A DNA stretch of 35,635 nt. Source: an uncultured Verrucomicrobiota bacterium (GTDB taxonomy: Bacteria > Verrucomicrobiota > Verrucomicrobiia > Limisphaerales > UBA9464). Every line of letters begins with the position of its first letter. Position 1 is the first letter of the stretch. The notes beneath the pieces are model-generated. The model made no database searches. It was not told the origin of the DNA and saw only the letters and a list, made by a program, of their open reading frames with translations. The stretch lies in the NCBI GenBank assembly GCA_903854475.1, contig CAINWP010000263.1:1-35635 (forward strand), in the 5' to 3' direction. Of the stretch, positions 1-7,720 are shown one piece after another. A program made the translations under genes and the position numbers.

Positions 1-113
1 GAACGGTCCTGCGCTCGCTGAGTAGGCTCTGAGGAGGAGGAGCTTTCGCGCTACGCGCTTGGGGGGATTTGCTGTTCGCCTCCATGGCTCGCTCCGGACC
101 ATTCCCGCTCCGC
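1..113 (+). repeat. Intergenic ~110-bp inverted-terminus repeat, copy A
   Basis: First of five related elements in the window. It begins GAACGGTCC (1-9) and ends with GGACCATTCC (96-105) plus CGCTCCGC, so the ends form an imperfect terminal inverted repeat. The middle carries GAGGAGGAGC followed by the small dyad GCGC-TAC-GCGC and a GGGGG run. The start may be cut off by the window edge. It does not read as a gene and carries no transposase, so it looks like a REP- or MITE-type non-autonomous element. With copy B it fills most of the 336 gene-free bases at the window start. Confidence 0.85.
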
Positions 114-131
114 TGTACGTTTTGGGCCGCG

Positions 132-243
132 GGAACGGTCCTGCGCTCGCTGAGTAGGCTCTAGGGAGGAGGAGCTTTCGCGCTACGCGCTGGGGGATTT
201 GCTGTTCGCCTCCAAGGCTCGCTTCGAACCGTTCCCGCTCCGC
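132..243 (+). repeat. Intergenic repeat, copy B (tandem with A)
   Basis: Near-identical to copy A in the same orientation, separated from it by about 18 bases. Termini are GGAACGGTCC (132-141) and GAACCGTTCC (226-235), matching as an inverted repeat at 9 of 10 positions. The core GCGC-TAC-GCGC is retained. High identity to copy A suggests a recent local duplication; the difference at the 3' terminus (GAACCG against GGACCA) restores pairing with its own 5' terminus. The remaining bases up to 336 show nothing recognisable apart from the leader of the next gene. Confidence 0.85.
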
Positions 244-336
244 CTGGGAGGGCGTTGAGTGGCCTGGTCAGGGTCTTTAGGGCTGCGATGGAAGGGATAG
301 TCTGGACAGCGGTGTCCGGGGAGCGAAAGTAACTGG

Positions 337-1557
337 ATGCGTTGTAAGTCGCGGGCTCTTGGAAGAGTGGCTAGATGGATCTTAGGTCTTGTGGGAGGAC
401 TGGCGGCGATTCAGGTGCAGGCTCAATTGGAGGACATCCGTATCGATGATGTTCCCGATTATGAGTGGCATGTGGGATGTTTCGGGACTGCCACCGGCAA
501 TTTGATGGGTTTTTGGGACCGTAACGGGTTTCCGGACTTTTACACCGGGCCAACCGGGGGCGGGGTTGCGCCGCTCAATAGCCGTTCGAGCCAAGGTAAT
601 CAGGGTGTTTTTTCTCTGTGGGCTTCGAAGGCGGGCCGCGATGGCCGACCGGCCAATCAGCCGGGTCATGAGGATGATTATTACTTCGCGTACGAGAGTG
701 TCTTTACCGATCCCTACATTACGGCGGGTCGTAAGGAACACGCGCCGGATTGCATCGGAGATTTTATTGGGCTCAGCCAGAACAAGTGGGCGGATTTGGG
801 GGGCGAGTGCCGAGGCAATATCGACGGGTTCTCCTATGTGTATTGGAGCAAGGGGGGCGATCGCCGTTGGGTGCGTCTGGGTCAGGAGCCAACCATTCCG
901 GCCGGTTCGGATATTCCTTCCGGGTTGGTGTCTTGGACGCGATATCGGGGAGGTGATGCGGCCAGTTTCTGCCAATTGACCGATTTCAATCCGACGGTCT
1001 CCGAGGGGCGCGGTTTCACTTATTTAGACCTCAAGGCGGAGATCCGCGCGGGTCGTCCGGTGCTCCTCTTTATGCAACTTTCGGGAGAGTTTTCTCGGAC
1101 GGTGGCCGGCGTTAGTGGTGTGAATCCGGAGATCCATGGGATGCTGGCCTATGGCTACTGGATCGACAACGACGGCACCGAGTACGTGCGTTATCGCACT
1201 AGTTGGGCCAGTGGTGATCAGATGCTTTCGCCGTGGACAGCCGCGCCGTGGTTGCCAGGCACTCTGGGATTCCCGCTCCGAGGGGTGATTGCCTATCAGC
1301 CGGTGCCCAAGATTCGTTCGATTCGCCGGGATGGGGGCGATGTGGTCATCGCCTGGGATGGTTCGGTGGCCAAGATTCGTGATGGGTTGACCGGAGAACG
1401 TCGGCAGGCCCAGCAGTTCGTGGTGGAGCAGGCCGATGCACCGGATGCCTCTGTCTGGACCTCGGTTTCGGGTCGTCTGGAGGTCCGGGAATTCCGTGGA
1501 ACCGCGCCCTCCGGCGGGAACGCGTTCTACCGGGTCCGCTCAGTAACGGCGCTGTGA
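337..1557 (+). CDS. Secreted C39-like (papain-fold) family protein
   Basis: A 406-residue protein with an N-terminal signal peptide: basic start, hydrophobic stretch at residues 15-26, probable cleavage near QVQAQ at 30. The motif HVGCFGTATGNLMGFWD has the candidate nucleophile Cys48. IHGMLAYGYW carries the candidate general base His267. This Cys-then-His arrangement and the GNLMGFWD context resemble peptidase C39-like domains (Peptidase_C39_2). Residues from about 325 form a small C-terminal module ending in FYRVR, a tail common in secreted verrucomicrobial proteins. The 3' end overlaps mnmA on the other strand by 31 bases (convergent). Protease activity is inferred; the third catalytic residue is not obvious. 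The ATG at 337 gives a clean signal peptide. Confidence 0.75.
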   Translation: MRCKSRALGRVARWILGLVGGLAAIQVQAQLEDIRIDDVPDYEWHVGCFGTATGNLMGFWDRNGFPDFYTGPTGGGVAPLNSRSSQGNQGVFSLWASKAGRDGRPANQPGHEDDYYFAYESVFTDPYITAGRKEHAPDCIGDFIGLSQNKWADLGGECRGNIDGFSYVYWSKGGDRRWVRLGQEPTIPAGSDIPSGLVSWTRYRGGDAASFCQLTDFNPTVSEGRGFTYLDLKAEIRAGRPVLLFMQLSGEFSRTVAGVSGVNPEIHGMLAYGYWIDNDGTEYVRYRTSWASGDQMLSPWTAAPWLPGTLGFPLRGVIAYQPVPKIRSIRRDGGDVVIAWDGSVAKIRDGLTGERRQAQQFVVEQADAPDASVWTSVSGRLEVREFRGTAPSGGNAFYRVRSVTAL

Positions 1558-2669
1558 ATCAGGGGATCTCGGCGGATCCAGCCACCGCCCAGCACCCGGT
1601 CTCCGTCATAGAAGACGCAGGCTTGTCCGGGGGTCACGGCCCGGGCGGGTGCGTGGAGGCGGACCGTGGCGGTTCCTTGGGGTCCTCCCGGTTCGACTGT
1701 GGCGGCCGCGCCGGGATGGTTGTACCGGATCTTAGCGACGCACTCGAAGGATTTAGGCGGTTGATCCCAGGGAATCCAGTTGCAGTGGTCGACGGTGAAT
1801 TCGGAGCGGCTCAACTGCGATTCGTCGCCGACAACGACTCGATTATTCGCCGGGTCTAATTCGAGGACGTACAGCGGATTTGGGGAGGAAATGCCGAGGC
1901 CTTTGCGTTGGCCGATGGTGTAGAATTCGATGCCGTCGTGGTGTCCGAGTACCTGGCCCTGGGTGTCCACGATCTCGCCGGTGTGGCGCTCCACGAGTTT
2001 CGACTGTTCGAGGAATCGTCCGTAGTTGTTGTCGGGCACGAAACAAATCTCCATCGACTCTTCCTTGTCGGCGGTGCGCAGTCCGCATTCGCGGGCCACG
2101 TCGCGGGTGTCGGCTTTGGTTTTTTCGCCCAGAGGGAAGAGCACACGGGCCAGTTGGTGTTGGCGGAGTGAGAAGAGGAAGTAGCTTTGGTCTTTGCGAG
2201 GGTCGCGGCCGCGGAGCAAGAGGGAGCGTCCTTCGGCGGTGTGTTCGACGCGGGCGAAGTGCCCGGTGGCGACGAGGTCGCAGCCCAGTTGTCGGGCTCG
2301 GTCGAGGAGAGTTCCAAACTTGAGGTGCTGGTTGCACATCACGCAGGGGTTCGGTGTCCGTCCGGCTCGGTATTCTTCGGCGAAGTAGCCGATGACGCGT
2401 TTTTGGAATTCGGCCGATTCGTCGATGAGGTAGTAGGGGATGCCGAGGCTGGCGCTGACGCTGCGGGCGTCCATGACCGCCTGGGGTCCGCAGCATTTGT
2501 CTTCGGCTCGGTTGACGCAGTCTTGCGGCCACAGCTTAAGGGTGACCCCCACGACTTCGAATCCCTGCTCCAGGAGCAAGGCTGCAGCGGCCGAGGAATC
2601 GACGCCGCCGCTCATGCCTACCAATATTCGTTGTCTTCGCTGAACCGAGTTGGTCACGGCCAAGAGCAT
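1527..2669 (-). CDS. mnmA: tRNA-specific 2-thiouridylase MnmA
   Basis: Installs the 2-thio group on wobble uridine 34 of tRNA(Lys/Glu/Gln) in the cytoplasm, using ATP and sulfur passed from a relay protein. About 380 residues, normal for the family. The PP-loop GMSGGVDSS lies near residue 20. The two catalytic cysteines are visible in NPCVMCNQH and in MEICFVPDNN, and the C-terminal barrel ends GQACVFYDGDRVLGGG. The reading frame is open upstream to 2732, but the ATG at 2669 puts the PP-loop at the usual distance from the N-terminus and avoids a leader of unrelated composition. Monocistronic by layout: it converges with the C39-like gene and diverges from the methyltransferase. Confidence 0.95.
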   Translation of the reverse strand: MLLAVTNSVQRRQRILVGMSGGVDSSAAAALLLEQGFEVVGVTLKLWPQDCVNRAEDKCCGPQAVMDARSVSASLGIPYYLIDESAEFQKRVIGYFAEEYRAGRTPNPCVMCNQHLKFGTLLDRARQLGCDLVATGHFARVEHTAEGRSLLLRGRDPRKDQSYFLFSLRQHQLARVLFPLGEKTKADTRDVARECGLRTADKEESMEICFVPDNNYGRFLEQSKLVERHTGEIVDTQGQVLGHHDGIEFYTIGQRKGLGISSPNPLYVLELDPANNRVVVGDESQLSRSEFTVDHCNWIPWDQPPKSFECVAKIRYNHPGAAATVEPGGPQGTATVRLHAPARAVTPGQACVFYDGDRVLGGGWIRRDPLIHSAVTERTR

Positions 2670-2735
2670 ACCGGGCGGCGCGCCGAAGGCGACTCTCCTC
2701 ACTCCCCAGAATCGGCTCGGGGTCGGTCCCACCTA

Positions 2736-2762
2736 TTTACACAAAAGGGGACACTATATAAT
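2736..2762 (+). promoter_or_regulatory. AT-rich promoter-like block
   Basis: An AT-rich island in otherwise GC-rich DNA. TTTACA (2736-2741) and a perfect TATAAT (2757-2762) are separated by 15 bases, slightly short for sigma70. A transcript would start near 2769, run through repeat copy C and reach the methyltransferase start at 3015, giving a leader of about 245 bases. Just upstream, GGGGTCGGTCCC (2720-2731) and AAAAGGGGACA (2744-2754) resemble REP-type sequence, so the island could instead belong to an old mobile repeat. Confidence 0.35.
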
Positions 2763-2790
2763 ATACTGATGCCGTTGCAAAGGCTCCGCG

Positions 2791-2903
2791 GGATCGGTCC
2801 TGCGCGTGCTAGGAAGCTCGGGGGAGGAGGAGCTTTCGCGCTGTGCGCGGGGGGAGGGTTTGATCGCTTCCAATGCTCGCTCCGGTCCGGTCCCGCTGCC
2901 GCT
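2791..2903 (+). repeat. Intergenic repeat, copy C
   Basis: Third copy, diverged from A and B but clearly related. Termini GGATCGGTCC (2791-2800) and GGTCCGGTCC (2884-2893) pair at 8 of 10 positions. GGAGGAGGAGCTTTCGCGC is shared with copy A and the core dyad is GCGC-TGT-GCGC. It occupies the gene-free gap 2670-3014 between mnmA and the methyltransferase. The other 200 or so bases of that gap hold only the AT-rich block described separately. Confidence 0.8.
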
Positions 2904-3014
2904 GCGGGTGGGTGCGAGTCTTTAGGAAAGCAGGTGCTTGGATGGCTGCCTTTGGGGGCGATGTTGGGGACGGTGCTTGGCTCAGAGGCGTTTTGGTCGT
3001 ATCAACGATGCCAC

Positions 3015-4316
3015 ATGGCGTCCTTTGATCGTCCCCAGTTCCGGCCCCGGAGACCTTATGATGGTCCTCCTTCTTCCGGCCCGAGTTTTGGCCCGCGCTC
3101 CAGTCCGCGCTCCAGTCCGCCGGCGCTGCCACAGGCGGATACGACGCATTGGAAGACACCCTGGGTCTGGTTGAAATACCACTCTCAACAACCTGTCGTG
3201 TACCCGGCCATGATCCGGGATGCCTCCTCTGGCGCAAAGCAGGGCGACTGGGTCCACGTTTATGACAAGTCGGGTTCGCCCTGTGGCAATGGTTTGTGGC
3301 ATCCGCGCGCGAAGGTGCCGTTGCGGCTTTTCCATTGGGGAGAATCCTTTGTCGAGGAGTCGGTTTTGGGAGATTTGCTCGACCGGGCCATGGACCACCG
3401 GATCGATTTCCTGCGCCTGCCAGAGGTGAGCGACGCGTTCCGGGTGGTGCACTCTGATGCCGATGGTCTTAGTGGTCTGGTGGTCGACAAATTTGCCGAT
3501 GTTCTGAGTATCCAGGTTCACAGCCTAGGCATCGCTCAGCGGTTGGCCTCCTGGATTCCTCGCATGCATGCGCGTTTGGGCACTCAGCGGGTCGTCTTCG
3601 AAGTGGACGACACCGTGGCGCGCAACGAGGGCATCTCTCCCACGACGGTGAAGTCCGATCCTGTCCGGGCGGTGAAGATTCGGGAGCACGGCATCCGCTA
3701 TGAGGTGGATTTCAAGGAAGGGCACAAGACCGGGTTCTTTTGTGATCAGCGCGACAACCGCCTGAAGCTTTCCCGCTATACCCGTGACAAGCGGGTGTTG
3801 GATTTGTGCTGCTATTCTGGAGGTTTCTCCATTTCGGCGATGTTGCTGGGGCAGGCCGCCGAGGCGACTGGGGTAGATTTGGACGAGGCAGCCATCGCCA
3901 TGTCCAAGCGCAACGCGAATCTCAATCAGGTCCGCGTTAGCTGGGTGGACTGTGATGCGTTCAGTTACGCCCGCCAGATGCGGGACAACGGAGAACAGTG
4001 GGATGTGGTGATTCTGGATCCACCCAAGCTCATCCACAGCCGGGATGATGAAGATGCGGCCGAGGGGCGGCAGCGCTACGAAGATCTCAATGGACTCGGA
4101 ATGGTGATGACCCGTCCCGGAGGCTTGCTGGTTACCTGCTCTTGCTCGGGAATGATCTCGGCCGAGGAGTTCGAGGATATCGTCATCCGAATGTCGATCC
4201 GGACTCGGCGCCGTCTCCAGATCATCGACCGCACGGGACCTGGCGAAGATCATCCGGTGATGTCTAATTGCCCGGAAAGCCGCTACCTGAAGGTGATTTG
4301 GGCCCGCGTCTGGTGA
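3015..4316 (+). CDS. RlmI-like class I rRNA (cytosine-C5) methyltransferase
   Basis: A 433-residue SAM-dependent methyltransferase of the RlmI/PUA-methyltransferase family, which modifies a cytosine in 23S rRNA. A PUA-like N-terminal domain (about residues 55-130, with YPAMIRD and VHVYDKSGSPCGNG) is followed by the Rossmann domain: SAM-binding motif LDLCCYSGGFS starting at D263 and catalytic-loop motif DPPK at 335-338, then LLVTCSCSG with the cysteine expected in this group. The frame is open far upstream, but that part is repeat copy C, so the ATG at 3015 is preferred. The first 45 residues are Pro/Ser/Arg-rich and contain a 12-bp tandem duplication (RSSPRSSP). No strong Shine-Dalgarno is visible. 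The exact target base is inferred. Confidence 0.85.
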   Translation: MASFDRPQFRPRRPYDGPPSSGPSFGPRSSPRSSPPALPQADTTHWKTPWVWLKYHSQQPVVYPAMIRDASSGAKQGDWVHVYDKSGSPCGNGLWHPRAKVPLRLFHWGESFVEESVLGDLLDRAMDHRIDFLRLPEVSDAFRVVHSDADGLSGLVVDKFADVLSIQVHSLGIAQRLASWIPRMHARLGTQRVVFEVDDTVARNEGISPTTVKSDPVRAVKIREHGIRYEVDFKEGHKTGFFCDQRDNRLKLSRYTRDKRVLDLCCYSGGFSISAMLLGQAAEATGVDLDEAAIAMSKRNANLNQVRVSWVDCDAFSYARQMRDNGEQWDVVILDPPKLIHSRDDEDAAEGRQRYEDLNGLGMVMTRPGGLLVTCSCSGMISAEEFEDIVIRMSIRTRRRLQIIDRTGPGEDHPVMSNCPESRYLKVIWARVW

Positions 4317-4383
4317 GTCCTTGAGGGATTGATCGGCCGCCAAACTCGGATTCGGAAGTGCCGTTGTCCGAGCGGTCCTTCCC

Positions 4384-4414
4384 TTGACACGGCCTTGGAT
4401 TGAGCGAGTAAAAT
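4384..4414 (+). promoter_or_regulatory. Sigma70-like promoter for htpG
   Basis: TTGACA (4384-4389, perfect -35) and TAAAAT (4409-4414, 5 of 6 to TATAAT) with a 19-base spacer, 75 bases upstream of the htpG ATG. No CIRCE-type 9-base inverted repeat is seen, so HrcA control is not indicated. Confidence 0.5.
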
Positions 4415-4488
4415 TAGCTCCCGCTTGCGGTTCGCCGAAGCGTAGCCCGGACCAATGACGGTCTGGATCTTTGTTTTTTCAACACACC

Positions 4489-6342
4489 ATGAGTCAACCT
4501 ATCAGTCAGCCCGAACAGCATTCCTTCCAAGCCGAAATTCAGCAATTGCTGAGCATCGTCATCCACTCCCTGTACACGGACCGCGAGGTCTTCGTGCGGG
4601 AGTTGGTTTCGAACGCCGCCGACGCCTGCGAGAAACTTCGCTTCCTTCAGGCCAGTGGGCAGTCACCCACGGGCGTCAGTGAACCCTCCATCTCCATCAC
4701 CGCCAATGAGGCGGAGTCGACACTGACCATCGCCGACACCGGCATTGGCATGAACCGGGATGAATTGGTCCAAAACCTGGGAACTATTGCGCATTCCGGC
4801 ACCAAGTCCTTTCTCAAGGCGTTGGCCGAGCAGCAGAAGCCGGACACCCGGCTCATCGGCCAATTCGGTGTCGGCTTCTATTCCGCCTTCATGGTGGCCA
4901 AGCAGGTGACGGTGGTGACCCGCTCTCAAGCGGCCGGCGCCGAGGGTTGGAAATGGACCAGTGAGGGTGGCAATGGCTACACGCTCGAGTCGGCTCCGGA
5001 CGCCACCCCGGGTACTCAGATCACCCTCAGCCTCAAGGACGAAGCCAAGGAGTTCGCGCAAGCCGGCAATCTGGAACGCATCGTTAAGCGGTACTCTAAC
5101 TTCGTGGCCTTCCCGCTCGAATTGGACGGCAAACGAGTCAATACGGTGCAGGCCATCTGGGCCCGTTCGAAGAACGAGGTGAAGGAAGAAGAATACAAGG
5201 AGTTCTACGAGTATCTGGCCCACGACAACGAAGCACCCAAGTATCGCCTGCACTTCACGGCCGATGCGCCCATCGCCATCCAAGCGTTGCTCTTCGTGCC
5301 CTCGCGCTGTCTCGAAATGCCCGGAATGGTGCGTCAGGAGTCTGAGGTTCACCTGTATTGCCGCAAGGTACTGATCGATTCCAAGCCGAAGGGGCTTCTC
5401 CCGGAGTGGTTGCGGTTTGTTCGCGGTGTGGTCGATAGCGAGGACTTGCCGCTCAATGTCTCCCGCGAGCGGATGCAAGACTCGGACTTGATGCGCAAGC
5501 TGAGTAAGGCGCTGACCAATCGTTTCCTCAAGCACCTCGCCGAAGAGGCCGAGAAGGACGCCGCCGCCTACGAGGGTTTCTATACCGAGTACCATCGGTT
5601 CCTCAAAGAGGGCGTGCTGAGCGACTGGGAGAATCAGGCTGCGCTCGCCAAACTCATTCGCTACGAGTCTTCGGCCACCGAGGTCGGCAAGAAGACGTCG
5701 CTGGCGGACTATGTGAAGCGCATGCCGGAGGGACAGAAGGATATCTACTATCTCTTGGCCAAGGACCGGGCCGCCGCTGAGGCGAGCCCGTATTTCGAGG
5801 TGTTCCGCGCCCGTAAGTTCGAGGTCTTGTTCGTGGACGATCCGATTGACGAGTTCGTGATGGATCGCCTGCGTGAGTTCGAGTCCAAGACCATCATGAC
5901 CGCCGAGAAGGCTGAGTTGGATGTGGAGGACGCTTCCAAGGAGGGCTCTCTCTCGGAAGACGAAGCGACGGCATTGTCTGGCTGGCTCAAACTCACCTTG
6001 GGCGAGTCGGTGCATGAAGTGCGTGCTTCCAAGCGTCTGGTGGACAGCCCGGTGGTGGCCCTCGACAGCGACAAGTACATGACCTCCAGCATGCGTCGCA
6101 CCCTCAAGGCCATGGGCCGTGAAGCCATGACTGGTGATGAAGCCGCGCCGGACCTGGAGATCAATCCGAGGCATCCGGTCATCGTGAAGCTCAACCAGTT
6201 GCGCCAAAACGATGCCGCCCTGGCAGGACTGGTAGCCGAGCAACTGAACGACCAAGCCCGACTGGCGTCGGGTCGCCTCGAAGACCCGCGTGCCATGCTT
6301 CAGCGCATGAACATGCTGCTCTCCAGGGTGGTCGGCGCCTGA
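4489..6342 (+). CDS. htpG: Molecular chaperone HtpG (Hsp90)
   Basis: ATP-dependent cytosolic chaperone, 617 residues, normal for bacterial Hsp90. The GHKL ATPase domain is intact: ELVSNAADACEKLRF (Glu, Asn and Asp of motif I), DTGIGM, GTIAHSGTKSFL (lid) and GQFGVGFYSAFMV. The middle domain has the LNVSRERMQ arginine-bearing loop, and the C-terminal dimerisation domain ends near LLSRVVGA. The ATG at 4489 (MSQPIS) is preferred over an in-frame TTG six codons upstream. A sigma70-like promoter precedes it and a bidirectional hairpin follows. Confidence 0.97.
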   Translation: MSQPISQPEQHSFQAEIQQLLSIVIHSLYTDREVFVRELVSNAADACEKLRFLQASGQSPTGVSEPSISITANEAESTLTIADTGIGMNRDELVQNLGTIAHSGTKSFLKALAEQQKPDTRLIGQFGVGFYSAFMVAKQVTVVTRSQAAGAEGWKWTSEGGNGYTLESAPDATPGTQITLSLKDEAKEFAQAGNLERIVKRYSNFVAFPLELDGKRVNTVQAIWARSKNEVKEEEYKEFYEYLAHDNEAPKYRLHFTADAPIAIQALLFVPSRCLEMPGMVRQESEVHLYCRKVLIDSKPKGLLPEWLRFVRGVVDSEDLPLNVSRERMQDSDLMRKLSKALTNRFLKHLAEEAEKDAAAYEGFYTEYHRFLKEGVLSDWENQAALAKLIRYESSATEVGKKTSLADYVKRMPEGQKDIYYLLAKDRAAAEASPYFEVFRARKFEVLFVDDPIDEFVMDRLREFESKTIMTAEKAELDVEDASKEGSLSEDEATALSGWLKLTLGESVHEVRASKRLVDSPVVALDSDKYMTSSMRRTLKAMGREAMTGDEAAPDLEINPRHPVIVKLNQLRQNDAALAGLVAEQLNDQARLASGRLEDPRAMLQRMNMLLSRVVGA

Positions 6343-6411
6343 CTCAGTCGGAGAGCTTGGGTAGTAAGGGTCGAACGCTGTCCGTTCCAAGCAGGCACTC
6401 ATTCCAAATAA

Positions 6412-6464
6412 AACGGCCCGGTGGCGGTGGGGAGGCGATGCCTCTCCGTTAGCCCCGGGCCGTT
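6412..6464. terminator. Bidirectional terminator-like hairpin between htpG and ychF
   Basis: AACGGCCCGG (6412-6421) pairs perfectly with CCGGGCCGTT (6455-6464), with an inner GAGGC-GAT-GCCTC hairpin (6432-6444). It sits in the gap between convergent htpG and ychF. The minus-strand side is followed by TTTATTT; the plus-strand side has only a short T stretch. Termination in both directions is inferred from position and structure. Confidence 0.7.
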
Positions 6465-6556
6465 CTGTGTGCTGGTTGAGCCTCCGACTGGCGAACCCTG
6501 CAGCGAGTCGGTTTTTGGTGAGGGCCAGCGCGGCCCTCTGAATCTCAAGTCAGGCG

Positions 6557-7660
6557 TTACACGTTGAACTTGAAGACGAGCACGTCGCCGTCGGCGACCA
6601 CGTATTCTTTGCCTTCCATCCGGTAGAGACCCTTGTCGCGGGCTGCAGCCACCGAGCCGCAGGACACCAGGTCCTTGTAGGCGACGGTTTCAGCCTTGAT
6701 GAAGCCACGTTCGAAGTCGCTGTGGATAACTCCGGCCGCCTTGGGCGCGGTGTCTCCGGTATGGATGGTCCAGGCCCGGACTTCTTTCTCGCCCGCCGTG
6801 AAGTAGGTGCGGAGTCCGAGGAGGTGATAGGTGGCCCGGATGAGCGAACCCACGCCCGACTCGGTGACTCCGAGGGCGGTGAGGAATTCTTTGGCCTCGT
6901 CCTCCGACAAATCCACCAGGTCGCTTTCGATCTGAGCACTAATCACCGTGGCTTCGCAGCTCAGGTGGTTCTTGGCGTACTCGCGCACCTTGACCACATA
7001 AGGATTGGTGTCCGCGGTGGCTAGATCGTCTTCCTTCACATTGCAGGCGAAGAGGGTGGGTTTGTCGGTCATCAGCCAGAAGCTCTTGGAGAGGGCTCGC
7101 TCTTCGGGAGTCAACTCGCAGGTCAACGCCGGTTTGCCGGTGTCGAGGTGCGGCTTGAGCTTGCTGAGGACGGACTGTTCAGCCACGGCCTCTTTGTCTC
7201 CGCGCTTGGCATCTTTGCCGACCTTGTCGAGGCGCTTGTTGACCGACTCCATGTCGGCCAAAACCAACTCGGTGGTGATGGTCTCGATGTCCCGGACCGG
7301 GTCCACGCTGCCGGCCACATGGTGGATGTCGGCATCCTCGAAGCAGCGGACCACTTGCACGATGGCATCGACCTCGCGGATGTGGCTCAAGAACTTGTTC
7401 CCCAAGCCTTCACCGGCGCTGGCTCCCTTCACCAATCCAGCGATATCTACGAATTCGATGGCCGCGGGAATCACGACGCTCGTCTTGGCGATTTTCTGCA
7501 ACACCCCCAGACGTTCATCCGGCACGGTGACGATGCCCACGTTGGGATCGATGGTGCAGAACGGGTAGTTCGCCGCCTGCGCCTTTCGGGTGCGGGTGAC
7601 TGCGTTGAAGAGGGTGGACTTGCCCACATTGGGCAAACCGACGATACCGGCCTTAAGCAT
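6557..7660 (-). CDS. ychF: Ribosome-binding ATPase YchF (Obg-like)
   Basis: Cytosolic P-loop NTPase of the Obg-HflX group that binds ribosomes and hydrolyses ATP. It is 367 residues, the family size. Visible motifs: G1 GLPNVGKST at the N-terminus, switch-I region NYPFCTIDPNVG, G3 DIAGLVKGAS, and NVKEDD in place of the canonical NKxD, the change that marks the YchF subfamily. A helical insert covers roughly residues 120-200 and a TGS domain ends AKDLVSCGSVAAARDKGLYRMEGKEY (C-terminal 90 residues). It lies 60 bases downstream of the UreF-like gene on the same strand and may be co-transcribed. Confidence 0.97.
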   Translation of the reverse strand: MLKAGIVGLPNVGKSTLFNAVTRTRKAQAANYPFCTIDPNVGIVTVPDERLGVLQKIAKTSVVIPAAIEFVDIAGLVKGASAGEGLGNKFLSHIREVDAIVQVVRCFEDADIHHVAGSVDPVRDIETITTELVLADMESVNKRLDKVGKDAKRGDKEAVAEQSVLSKLKPHLDTGKPALTCELTPEERALSKSFWLMTDKPTLFACNVKEDDLATADTNPYVVKVREYAKNHLSCEATVISAQIESDLVDLSEDEAKEFLTALGVTESGVGSLIRATYHLLGLRTYFTAGEKEVRAWTIHTGDTAPKAAGVIHSDFERGFIKAETVAYKDLVSCGSVAAARDKGLYRMEGKEYVVADGDVLVFKFNV

Positions 7661-7720
7661 AACGAGGACCGGAGGAAAGCCTCAAGTGGCCTCGCGGGAA
7701 AGGGGATTCCTCGACGATCC

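Noticed and set aside
1-243. CRISPR-like direct repeats
   Set aside because: There are only two long near-identical units with no short repeat-spacer periodicity and no cas genes.
1843-2532. Arg/Pro-rich minus-strand ORF inside mnmA
   Set aside because: Frame shadow of mnmA with low-complexity composition and no domain.
2187-3014. In-frame upstream extension of the RlmI-like gene (total 709 codons)
   Set aside because: The extension is antisense to mnmA and then runs through repeat copy C; homology begins only after ATG 3015.
4663-6402. Long minus-strand ORF (579 codons) opposite htpG
   Set aside because: It is a high-GC codon shadow of htpG, rich in His and Leu with no recognisable motif, while the plus strand encodes an intact Hsp90.
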